In this document: positions 1 through 5,827 of the stretch, piece by piece | How the letters are laid out: each line of letters opens with the position of its first letter | Numbering within the stretch: position 1 is the stretch's first letter | Assembly: GCA_965602045.1 (NCBI GenBank) | Contig: CBFCXR010000165.1 | Location: 1-5,978 of the forward strand | DNA from: G020354785 sp965602045 | GTDB taxonomy: Bacteria > Bacteroidota > Bacteroidia > Bacteroidales > UBA10428 | Direction: 5' to 3' | DNA length: 5,978 nucleotides | Position numbers and translations under genes: made by a program | The notes under the pieces: generated by a model | What the model was told of the DNA's origin: nothing | The model's database searches: none | What the model saw: only the letters and a program-made list of their open reading frames with translations

Positions 1-869
1 GGGTCTATTTCATTCAGAAGAGCAAAAACCCGTCTTTTCTCTTCCGGTAATGATTCCTTAAAAACATTTACAATTTCATCTGATTTCGCATCGTATATAA
101 CCTGTAAAAAATGCATGAAGGGATCGGGCTTATTGCGGTATACCTGTTGCAGCAATGTCAGGTTTTCTGCTATTTCAGCTCTGGCTTCATTTAGTTTTTC
201 ATACATCCGGTCAAGGCCCAAACGGTGATATTTATATATAAATTCCCTGGCAGGACTAAAATCTTCGAGCAATATGTTATTTATCAGCCAGTATCTGTTT
301 TTACGGCTCTGACTATCTATAGACTTCCATCCTTTTTCCTTCGCATTCCGGGCATTATTTACGACTTTTTCAGCTTTTTCGAAAAATTCTGTTCCCCCTT
401 CATATGAAAATGAATCATAGTCCAATCCCAGAATAATATAAACATAATATGCCAGAATTGATGTAATATTTGAAATATGTGATGTTTCGCTGAATTCCAT
501 AGGTTGATATTCAACATATTCAAAATCCAGGTCATTATCAACATAATTGAACAGAACCGTATTTAATGAGCTGTTATATACCGGTCTGCGTACCTGAATC
601 TGCAATGTACCGCTAAATTCGGAATCACTAATCTGATCCGTTATGTTGAATAGCATATTACATTCTATCCTTTCGTCAACATCAAATGAATGATTTGTCC
701 ATGATGTATTGTTTATAAACTCATATATAGCACCCTCAAGAGTTTGAAAAACCTGCTTATTTGTTCCCTGAATTTGTTGAGTCAAAATTTGAACATTACA
801 GTTAAGTTCCTGGGCGTAAATGTTCAGATTAAGGAATATGACTAAAATTAACAGGAATAACTTTACCAT
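1..869 (-). CDS. porD: DUF4835 family / PorD-like exported protein, partial at C-terminus
   Basis: My translation of the minus strand gives 289 uninterrupted codons from the ATG at 869-867 to the window edge, with no stop, so only the extreme C-terminus is missing (family members are about 300 residues). Residues 1-19 form a signal peptide with a hydrophobic core (LFLLILVIFLNL) and a likely cleavage site IYA|QE; there is no lipobox, so a periplasmic or outer-membrane-associated location is expected. Family landmarks are ELNC at 21-24, GTNKQVFQTLE at 35-45, W57, ERIEC at 67-71, the EGG of SYEGGTEFF at 155-163, and DAKSDEIVNVF at 260-270. Cys24 and Cys70 could form a disulfide. DUF4835 proteins are restricted to Bacteroidota and, as I recall, were named PorD, an accessory of the type IX secretion translocon; that role is from memory and not visible in the sequence. 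The start lies 7 nt after the coaBC stop, so the gene is probably co-transcribed. Family assignment is firm, the symbol less so. Confidence 0.85.
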   Translation of the reverse strand, partial: MVKLFLLILVIFLNLNIYAQELNCNVQILTQQIQGTNKQVFQTLEGAIYEFINNTSWTNHSFDVDERIECNMLFNITDQISDSEFSGTLQIQVRRPVYNSSLNTVLFNYVDNDLDFEYVEYQPMEFSETSHISNITSILAYYVYIILGLDYDSFSYEGGTEFFEKAEKVVNNARNAKEKGWKSIDSQSRKNRYWLINNILLEDFSPAREFIYKYHRLGLDRMYEKLNEARAEIAENLTLLQQVYRNKPDPFMHFLQVIYDAKSDEIVNVFKESLPEEKRRVFALLNEID

Positions 870-876
870 ACTAATT

Positions 877-2094
877 TTATATTATTTCAGCAATTTTATT
901 AATAATATCGTTTGCCACTTCTTTCTTTGGCTTTAACTCAAAATTAGTTAAATTATTGTCTTTATCAATGATGGAGATTTTATTGGTATCATATTTAAAT
1001 CCGGCTCCTTTATTTCTAAGAGAATTTAAAACAATAAAGTCAAAATTCTTTTCTTTTAATTTGTTTCTGGCATTTTTCACTTCATTTTCACTTTCCAGGG
1101 CAAATCCTACTAAAAACTGGGTCATATTTTTTGCTTTTCCCAGTTCCCGGGCAATATCCACTGTCTGTTCAAATTCCATCAATAGATTTTGATCCCTGCT
1201 TTTAATTTTTTTGCCCGATACCTTTTTAGGTTTATAGTCAACCACAGCAGCTGTTAATATTGCTCCATTCACGTTCTTAAACTTCTTTTTACACTGAAGA
1301 TACATTTCATCCGTACTATTTACATTAATAATTTTAATGTTTGGATGGATTAGATTAAGGGCTGTAGGGCCGCTGATTAAGGTTACTTTCGCACCAAGAT
1401 GAGCAAGTTCTTCGGCTATATGATAGCCCATTTTTCCTGATGAATGATTGCTTATAAATCTAACGGGATCCAGTGCTTCCTGTGTAGGCCCTGCAGTGAT
1501 TAATATTTTTTTGTTTATCAGTTTATCCTGAAGTTTTTTTTTTGATAAATTGCTGCTGAAGTAATTTTTAAGTTCATTCACAATTTTCTCAGGTTCTTCC
1601 ATCCTGCCTTTGCCTTCAAGCCCACTTGCCAGTTCCCCTGTTGCAGCTTCAAAGACTACATTACCAAAAGTTTTCAATGTCTCTATGTTTTTCTTTGTTG
1701 CAGGATGGTTATACATGTTAATATCCATCGCCGGTACAATAAATACCGGACATTCTGCAGAAAGGTATGATGTAAGAAGAAGATTATCAGCAATGCCGTT
1801 AGCCATTTTTGAAATAGTATTTGCTGTTGCCGGAGCAATTAGCATGGCATCTGCCCATAAGCCCAGATTAACATGGTTATTCCATTCACCATTTTCAGGA
1901 TTAAAGAAATCAACTAAAACAGGATTTTTTGAGAGTGTAGCTAAAGTTAATGGTGAAATAAATTCCTTAGCTAATTTTGTCATTATAACTTTTATTTCAG
2001 CCTTTTCCTTTATTAGTAACCGTATTACTAAAGCGGATTTGTAAGCAGCAATACTACCGGTTACTCCAAGAATTATTTTTTTACCCTTAAGCAT
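877..2094 (-). CDS. coaBC: Bifunctional CoaBC: phosphopantothenoylcysteine decarboxylase / phosphopantothenate-cysteine ligase
   Basis: A 405-residue cytoplasmic protein of normal length (E. coli Dfp is about 406), covering two successive steps of coenzyme A synthesis: CTP-dependent joining of cysteine to 4'-phosphopantothenate, then FMN-dependent decarboxylation to 4'-phosphopantetheine. The N-terminal CoaC flavoprotein (about 1-180) shows GVTGSIAAYK at 10-19, the catalytic His74 in NHVNLG, and the FMN-binding APATANTISKMANG at 88-100. The conserved PAMNxxMW motif reads PAMDINMY (121-128), and the substrate-clamp cysteine near 158 is replaced in ASGLEGKGRM (156-165). The C-terminal CoaB domain (about 192-405) has ITAGPTQEALDPVRFISNHS (199-218) with Asn216 at the position of E. 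coli Asn210, AAVVDYKP (282-289), the KIK of GKKIKSR (294-300), VGFALE and the C-terminal GAGF. The start ATG (2094-2092) overlaps the rpoZ stop as TAATG, which suggests translational coupling. An A10 tract sits in the interdomain linker. Confidence 0.96.
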   Translation of the reverse strand: MLKGKKIILGVTGSIAAYKSALVIRLLIKEKAEIKVIMTKLAKEFISPLTLATLSKNPVLVDFFNPENGEWNNHVNLGLWADAMLIAPATANTISKMANGIADNLLLTSYLSAECPVFIVPAMDINMYNHPATKKNIETLKTFGNVVFEAATGELASGLEGKGRMEEPEKIVNELKNYFSSNLSKKKLQDKLINKKILITAGPTQEALDPVRFISNHSSGKMGYHIAEELAHLGAKVTLISGPTALNLIHPNIKIINVNSTDEMYLQCKKKFKNVNGAILTAAVVDYKPKKVSGKKIKSRDQNLLMEFEQTVDIARELGKAKNMTQFLVGFALESENEVKNARNKLKEKNFDFIVLNSLRNKGAGFKYDTNKISIIDKDNNLTNFELKPKKEVANDIINKIAEII

Positions 2095-2420
2095 TAAGGT
2101 TCTTCTTTTTTCGCCAATCTGACGTAAATCTCATTATTTTCATATTCATCGAGGGCAATAAGTGTTTGCTTGGGCATTCGTTCATAAAACCTGGAAATCT
2201 CAATTTGTTCCCGATTTTCAAACACTTCTTCCAGGTTATCAGTATAATATGCAAATTCCTCGAGTTTACGGTTTAATTCTTCTTTTATAACCATGCCTAT
2301 CTGGTTTGCTCTTTTAGCACATATCATAACTGTTTCATAAATATTTCCGGTATCCTTTTCCAGCATGTCCAGATTTCTGGTTTTTGTTGTTGTGGGTGCT
2401 TTTGACTTTTTATAATCCAT
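2094..2420 (-). CDS. rpoZ: DNA-directed RNA polymerase omega subunit (Rpb6-like, Bacteroidota type)
   Basis: A 108-residue protein that recognisably belongs to the omega/Rpb6 family, the small RNA polymerase subunit that wraps the beta-prime C-terminus and helps assembly and stability. The core signature is GNIYETVMICAKRANQI at 25-41, with AKRANQ the hallmark helix; ENREQIEISRFYERMPK (68-84) and the acidic tail with EYENNEIYVRL are typical of the Bacteroidota version, which is longer and more Rpb6-like than E. coli RpoZ. The start ATG (2420-2418) lies inside the end of bamD, giving an 11-nt overlap, and the TAA stop shares one base with the coaBC start. No Shine-Dalgarno sequence is visible. 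This placement implies expression from the bamD promoter and possibly translational coupling on both sides. Alternative start codons are unlikely because MDYKKSKAPT matches the usual N-terminus of this family. Confidence 0.93.
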   Translation of the reverse strand: MDYKKSKAPTTTKTRNLDMLEKDTGNIYETVMICAKRANQIGMVIKEELNRKLEEFAYYTDNLEEVFENREQIEISRFYERMPKQTLIALDEYENNEIYVRLAKKEEP

Positions 2421-3231
2421 CTACTAATTGAATTTTAGCTATGTCCGTATTTAAAACTTTTGTTGAATTTTCAAATATTTTTTCCGCTTCCTTTCTATAC
2501 TTGCTATCAGGAAATTCTGCTATAAACGAGTAATATTCATCAATTGTCGCCTGATATCTTTCTTTTTGCTTTTTTTCAATACTATTATATGCCAATAGAA
2601 AGGATGATTTGAGTATAAAAAACATTATTTCTTCTCTGTACTTACTCTCAGGATAATCAATCAAGCTTGAATTTAGTGCAACAATAGATGCTTTATAATC
2701 TTCCAGATCAAAATATAATTTAGCACTCATATAAGACTTCTCTACAAGTTTGTCTCTTAATTCATTAATCATAGTAAGGCATTCAGGAGTTCTTTTACTA
2801 TCTGAATATTTAATTAAAAATAATTGAAATGCCTGTAATGCCTGAATTGTATTTGTTTGATCCAGGCTGGCCGCAGGTGAAATTAAATAATAACAATATG
2901 CCCTGTAGTAATTTGCCTCTTCAGAAAATTTACTGTTACCAAATATTTTTATAAAGCTATCAAAATAATGTCCGGCTAAAATATAGTCATCCTGATGAAA
3001 ATAGCTCATTGCCTGAAAATAATTCAAAGAATCAGCTTTATTAGTTCCCCTGTAAATTGCAACTATCTGATCAAATAAAGTGGAAGCTCTTACATAATCT
3101 CCCTTATTGTAATACTCAAATGCCTTTCTATGTTTTAGCTCATAATCACTGCTCTTCAATAATCTTTCATAGCCTGAACAAGAATTAATTAAGAGGGCAA
3201 GCGACAAGATAATCAGGTTGTTTTTTCCCAT
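2410..3231 (-). CDS. bamD: Outer membrane protein assembly factor BamD (lipoprotein, TPR)
   Basis: A 273-residue lipoprotein that partners BamA in folding beta-barrel proteins into the outer membrane. The chosen start, ATG at 3231-3229, gives a textbook lipoprotein signal: MGKNN, a hydrophobic stretch LIILSLALLI, then NSC with the lipidated Cys18. Reading on to the upstream in-frame ATG at 3279 would put 16 extra residues ahead of the signal and run across the candidate promoter elements, so I reject it. The mature part is helical TPR-like repeats, roughly 35-60 (KAFEYYNKGDYVRASTLFDQ), 68-95, 101-142, 165-193 and 200-241, with the recurring family pattern FP/YP-DSKY at the repeat ends (YPESKY 193-198, FPDSKY 240-245). 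RGTNKADSLNYFQAMSYF (61-78) is typical of Bacteroidota BamD. It is the first gene of the minus-strand cluster and its end overlaps rpoZ by 11 nt. Confidence 0.92.
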   Translation of the reverse strand: MGKNNLIILSLALLINSCSGYERLLKSSDYELKHRKAFEYYNKGDYVRASTLFDQIVAIYRGTNKADSLNYFQAMSYFHQDDYILAGHYFDSFIKIFGNSKFSEEANYYRAYCYYLISPAASLDQTNTIQALQAFQLFLIKYSDSKRTPECLTMINELRDKLVEKSYMSAKLYFDLEDYKASIVALNSSLIDYPESKYREEIMFFILKSSFLLAYNSIEKKQKERYQATIDEYYSFIAEFPDSKYRKEAEKIFENSTKVLNTDIAKIQLVDGL

Positions 3232-3246
3232 TTTTTGAATATCGCG

Positions 3247-3280
3247 CAAAATTACGATTTTTATTTGAATAAAAAACAAA
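3247..3280 (-). promoter_or_regulatory. Candidate promoter for the bamD-rpoZ-coaBC-porD operon
   Basis: Read on the minus strand, 3254-3247 is TAATTTTG, an exact match to the Bacteroidota -7 element TAnnTTTG. A TTTG at 3280-3277 could serve as the -33 element with a 22-nt spacer, at the long end of the accepted range. Initiation would fall near 3241 and leave a leader of about 10 nt before the bamD ATG at 3231. A second -7-like match, TATTTTTG, lies at 3284-3277 but has no TTG at the right distance upstream. In such AT-rich DNA matches arise by chance, so this is tentative. Confidence 0.4.
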
Positions 3281-3320
3281 AATAATATACTTAATTATGT
3301 AACGACAGATGAAAATATTT

Positions 3321-3348
3321 ATTTCATAATTATGAAATTCATATGAAT
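3321..3348. promoter_or_regulatory. Two abutting perfect palindromes, candidate operator
   Basis: Positions 3321-3338 read ATTTCATAATTATGAAAT, a perfect 18-bp palindrome. Directly abutting, 3337-3348 reads ATTCATATGAAT, a perfect 12-bp palindrome. Together they hold four alternating half-sites built on TTCAT/ATGAA. The pair ends 12 nt before the -33 element of the plus-strand promoter, with centres about 67 and 54 nt upstream of the expected start site, a position typical of an activator or upstream repressor site. The same DNA is upstream of the divergent bamD promoter. There is no T-run after either palindrome, so a terminator is unlikely. Which regulator would bind is unknown. Confidence 0.45.
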
Positions 3349-3359
3349 GATTTTTAAAA

Positions 3360-3390
3360 TTTGTCTTGTTTTTAAAAAAAATTACTTTTG
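3360..3390 (+). promoter_or_regulatory. Bacteroidota-type promoter for the PLP acyltransferase gene
   Basis: TTTG at 3360-3363 and TACTTTTG at 3383-3390 match the Bacteroidota primary sigma consensus TTTG / TAnnTTTG exactly, with the preferred 19-nt spacer. Transcription should begin around 3395-3397, leaving a leader of roughly 30 nt before the GTG at 3425. The placement argues against translation from the upstream in-frame ATG at 3347, which would lie outside this transcript. Confidence 0.65.
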
Positions 3391-3424
3391 TGGTGAAAAT
3401 TTCTTATTAATAAAATTTATAACC

Positions 3425-4672
3425 GTGGATATATTTGAAAAGATTTACAAGGATAAAGGCCCTCTTGGCCAGTATCAACAAGTTGGACATGGATATTTCA
3501 TTTATCCTAAACTGGAAGGTGATTTGGGACCGCGAATGAAATTCAGGGGTAAGGAAGTTTTAGTATGGAGTATAAATAATTATATAGGATTGGCAAATCA
3601 TCCTGAAGTAAGGAAGGCTGATGCTGATGCTGCAAAAGAGTATGGTATGGCTTATCCAATGGGCTCCAGGCTTTTAACAGGTCATACAAGCAAGCACGAA
3701 GAACTTGAAAACGAGCTTGCTGAATTTGTAGGTAAGGAAGACGCATTTTTACTTAATTATGGTTATCAGGGCGTTTTTTCTATTATTGATTCTCTGTTAG
3801 CAAGACAAGATATAGTGGTATATGATTCAGAAGCCCACGCATGTATTTTTGATGGAGTGAGGTTGCATTTGGGAAAAAGATTCATGTTTCCTCATAATAA
3901 TATTGAAAATTGCGAAAAACAGTTGGAAAGAGCCACAAAAATAGCCAACAAAACAGGTGGTGGAATTTTAGTAGTAACTGAGGGCGTATATGGTATGGCC
4001 GGTGATTTGGCAAAGCTTGATAAAATTGTTGCACTAAAGAAAAAGTTTAAATTCCGCATTTTTGTTGATGATGCCCATGGTTTTGGAACAATGGGCAAAA
4101 CAGGAGCCGGGACCGGCGAACATTTCGGAGTGCAGGATAACATTGATTTGTATTTTTCAACCTTTGCAAAATCTATGGCAGGAATAGGGGCATTCGTAGC
4201 AGGTGAGGAAAATGTGATTAATTTTCTGAGGTATGATATGCGTTCACAAGTATTTGCCAAGGCATTACCTATGCCCATGGTAATTGGTGCTTTAAAACGT
4301 TTGGAACTATTAAAAACAGAACTTCAATTAAAAGAAAATCTCTGGAAAATTGTTACAGCATTGCAGAACGGATTAAAAGAAAAGGGTTTTAACCTGGGTA
4401 ATACAGAATCACCCGTAACTCCTGTATTTTTATCCGGTACAGTTAATGAAGCCAGTAATATGGTAGTTGATCTCAGGGAGAATTATAAAATTTTCTGTTC
4501 TATAGTAGTTTATCCGGTGGTTCCCAAAGATGTTATAATGATGAGAATCATCCCTACTGCAGCTCATACTCTTAAAGATGTAGAATATACTATTAACGCA
4601 TTTGGGGAAATATATAAAAATCTGGTTGCCGGTAAGTATAAATCGGATAGATTGGCATCCTTACTTGAATAA
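3425..4672 (+). CDS. PLP-dependent alpha-oxoamine synthase family acyltransferase (SPT/CFAT/KBL-like)
   Basis: A 415-residue fold-type I PLP enzyme. The family condenses an amino acid with an acyl thioester and releases CO2 and the thiol carrier. Visible landmarks are WSINNYIGLANHPEV (48-62), the GSRLLTGHTSKHEELE segment (80-95), the PLP-stacking His138 in SEAHAC, TEGVYGMAGD (185-194), the cofactor-binding DDAHGFG (215-221), and the Schiff-base Lys249 in STFAKSMAGIGAF. TFAKS resembles the TFSKS of bacterial serine palmitoyltransferases more than the TLGKA of KBL and BioF. There are no biotin genes or threonine dehydrogenase nearby to support BioF or KBL. The likely product is therefore a sphingoid base or capnine (sulfonolipid) precursor, but the substrate is not decided by the sequence. 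I chose the GTG at 3425 because MDIFEKIYKDKGPLGQY matches the family N-terminus I recall and because the promoter lies between it and the ATG at 3347. It has its own promoter and ends 15 bp from convergent trxB. Confidence 0.88.
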   Translation: MDIFEKIYKDKGPLGQYQQVGHGYFIYPKLEGDLGPRMKFRGKEVLVWSINNYIGLANHPEVRKADADAAKEYGMAYPMGSRLLTGHTSKHEELENELAEFVGKEDAFLLNYGYQGVFSIIDSLLARQDIVVYDSEAHACIFDGVRLHLGKRFMFPHNNIENCEKQLERATKIANKTGGGILVVTEGVYGMAGDLAKLDKIVALKKKFKFRIFVDDAHGFGTMGKTGAGTGEHFGVQDNIDLYFSTFAKSMAGIGAFVAGEENVINFLRYDMRSQVFAKALPMPMVIGALKRLELLKTELQLKENLWKIVTALQNGLKEKGFNLGNTESPVTPVFLSGTVNEASNMVVDLRENYKIFCSIVVYPVVPKDVIMMRIIPTAAHTLKDVEYTINAFGEIYKNLVAGKYKSDRLASLLE

Positions 4673-4707
4673 ACAAAATATCAGTGTTCAGAGTCCTTTC
4701 TCTGATA
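4668..4707 (-). terminator. Weak intrinsic terminator candidate for trxB
   Basis: On the minus strand, TATCAG (4707-4702) can pair with CTGATA (4684-4679), and is followed at once by the T-rich TTTTGTTTATT (4678-4668). Inside it, a competing hairpin pairs TCAGAG (4705-4700) with CTCTGA (4693-4688) across a 6-nt loop; the two structures share bases and exclude each other. The stems are short and AT-rich, and the tail covers the stop codon of the convergent gene. There is no comparable T-run for the plus-strand transcript. Confidence 0.3.
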
Positions 4708-5692
4708 AATACCTTTCAGCATCAATAGCTGCCTGGCAACCTGAACCGGCAGCTGTCACAGCCTGCCTGTAAGTAGGATCCTGTATATCCCCGCATGCAA
4801 AAACACCAGGCACATTTGTTTTTGATGTTCCGGGTATTGTATTAATATAACCCGTATCATCCGTGTCAATATAATCTTTAAAGATCTGAGAATTTGGAGT
4901 ATGTCCGATTGCCAGAAAAAAACCTTCAATCTTAATAACTTCTTCTGATTCATCGGGCTTGCCAAGTCTCTTTATTAAAACTACTTCCTGTAATATATCC
5001 TTGCCACGTAATTCCTTTGTATTCCTTTCAAATAAAACTTCAATATTTGCCGTATTAAAAACTCTGTTCTGCATAATTTTAGAAGCCCGCAGATAATCCT
5101 TCCTGATAATAATATATACTTTTTTACACAAACCTGCAAGATATAATGCTTCTTCACATGCTGAATCACCACCTCCGACAACTGCAACATCTTTTCCTTT
5201 ATAAAAGAATCCATCACAAGTAGCACAAGCGGATACTCCTGAACCCATGAAATCCTGTTCTGATTTTAATCCCAGGTATTTGGCAGTCGCCCCGGTAGCA
5301 ATGATCAGTGTGTCAGTCATTATAGCTTGCCTGCTATCAATTGTAATTTTATAGGGGGCAGATGACAGATCAACATCCGTAGCAGTTCCCCAACGGCAGT
5401 CAGTTCCAAATCTTACTGCTTGTTTTTTTAAATCTTCCATCATTTGTGGCCCGGATACACCATCAGGATAACCAGGGAAATTTTCAACATCAGTAGTTGC
5501 GGTTAATTGGCCTCCTGGTTGTAAACCTTCATAGAGAACCGGTTTTAGATTTGCTCTTGCTGCATAAATCGCAGCAGTATAACCTGCCGGCCCTGAGCCG
5601 ATAATTAAACATCTTACCTTTTCCACTTCCTTGTCTGATTTGATTTCTTCTTTCTTATCTTTGAGGTTATCTATAGGCTTAAATAAGCTCAT
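4688..5692 (-). CDS. trxB: Thioredoxin reductase (NADPH, FAD)
   Basis: A 334-residue low-molecular-weight thioredoxin reductase that passes electrons from NAD(P)H through FAD and a redox disulfide to thioredoxin in the cytoplasm. The FAD site is IIGSGPAGYTAAIYAARA (30-47), followed by the family segment GLQPGGQL (56-63) and ENFPGYP (70-76). The redox-active CATC is at 156-159, the nucleotide-binding GGGDSACEEA at 173-182, and the C-terminal FAD motif is ACGDIQDPTYRQAVTAAGSG (299-318). The usual HRRxxxR NADPH-phosphate motif reads IRKDYLR (196-202). The N-terminus carries about 23 lysine- and glutamate-rich residues before the usual start; an in-frame GTG at 5626-5624 would give MEKVRCLIIGSGPAG, which looks like a canonical N-terminus, so the true start is uncertain. 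The ATG at 5692 is kept because the reading frame is open and has low-complexity but codon-like sequence. It is convergent with the PLP enzyme gene and divergent from the nitroreductase gene. Confidence 0.95.
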   Translation of the reverse strand: MSLFKPIDNLKDKKEEIKSDKEVEKVRCLIIGSGPAGYTAAIYAARANLKPVLYEGLQPGGQLTATTDVENFPGYPDGVSGPQMMEDLKKQAVRFGTDCRWGTATDVDLSSAPYKITIDSRQAIMTDTLIIATGATAKYLGLKSEQDFMGSGVSACATCDGFFYKGKDVAVVGGGDSACEEALYLAGLCKKVYIIIRKDYLRASKIMQNRVFNTANIEVLFERNTKELRGKDILQEVVLIKRLGKPDESEEVIKIEGFFLAIGHTPNSQIFKDYIDTDDTGYINTIPGTSKTNVPGVFACGDIQDPTYRQAVTAAGSGCQAAIDAERYLSEKGL

Positions 5693-5744
5693 ATTGTTTT
5701 TTTTAAAATTTATATAATAGTTTTTTTCAGATCAAAATCTGTCT

Positions 5745-5756
5745 TATGAATTTCAT
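5745..5756. promoter_or_regulatory. Inverted-repeat motif shared with the 3332-3343 region
   Basis: The minus strand reads ATGAAATTCATA here, the same 12-mer found on the plus strand at 3332-3343 within the palindromes upstream of the PLP enzyme gene. Its core is an imperfect dyad, ATGAA and TTCAT around one base. It lies about 53 nt upstream of the trxB ATG and 97 nt upstream of the nitroreductase ATG. A shared regulator is possible, but a 10-base match to it also occurs inside coding sequence at 3536-3545, so chance in AT-rich DNA is a real alternative. Confidence 0.25.
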
Positions 5757-5819
5757 CCTGATATTAAAGAAAACATTTGTATGTTAAATATATACTAATT
5801 ATAGTAAACAAAAAAGATT

Positions 5820-5827
5820 TATATTTG
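5820..5827 (+). promoter_or_regulatory. -7 promoter element for the nitroreductase gene
   Basis: TATATTTG matches the Bacteroidota -7 element TAnnTTTG exactly. It would place the transcript start near 5832 and leave a leader of about 20 nt before the ATG at 5853. No TTG is present at the expected -33 distance (about 5797-5801), so the promoter may be weak or need an activator. Confidence 0.4.

Noticed and set aside
1..869. The left end looked possibly gene-free or frameshifted because no complete long reading frame closes there.
   Set aside because: Translation of the minus strand from 869 gives 289 codons with no stop and clear DUF4835 landmarks; it is simply cut by the window edge.
1610..2044. 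Plus-strand open frame of 144 codons.
   Set aside because: It lies entirely antisense to the CoaC domain of coaBC, has no family resemblance, and is explained as a shadow of the real gene.
3232..3279. Upstream ATG extension of bamD by 16 residues.
   Set aside because: It would put extra residues ahead of a normal lipoprotein signal peptide and would overlap the best candidate -7 element.
3347..3424. Upstream ATG extension of the PLP enzyme by 26 residues.
   Set aside because: The extension is phenylalanine- and lysine-rich, unlike the family N-terminus, overlaps the second palindrome, and precedes the TAnnTTTG promoter that would transcribe the gene.
3892..4278. Minus-strand open frame of 128 codons.
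   Set aside because: It is antisense to the conserved PLP-binding core (DDAH, Lys249 segment) of the acyltransferase; no plausible promoter or protein features.
3425..4672. Annotation as BioF or glycine C-acetyltransferase (KBL).
   Set aside because: The lysine segment TFAKSMA is closer to serine palmitoyltransferase-type enzymes than to TLGKA, and no biotin or threonine-degradation genes are nearby; the broader family name is safer.
5728..5741. Dyad CAGAT-CAAA-ATCTG as a terminator or riboswitch stem.
   Set aside because: Only 5 bp with a 4-nt loop, in a promoter region, and without a following T-run on either strand's expected transcript end; at most a weak operator.
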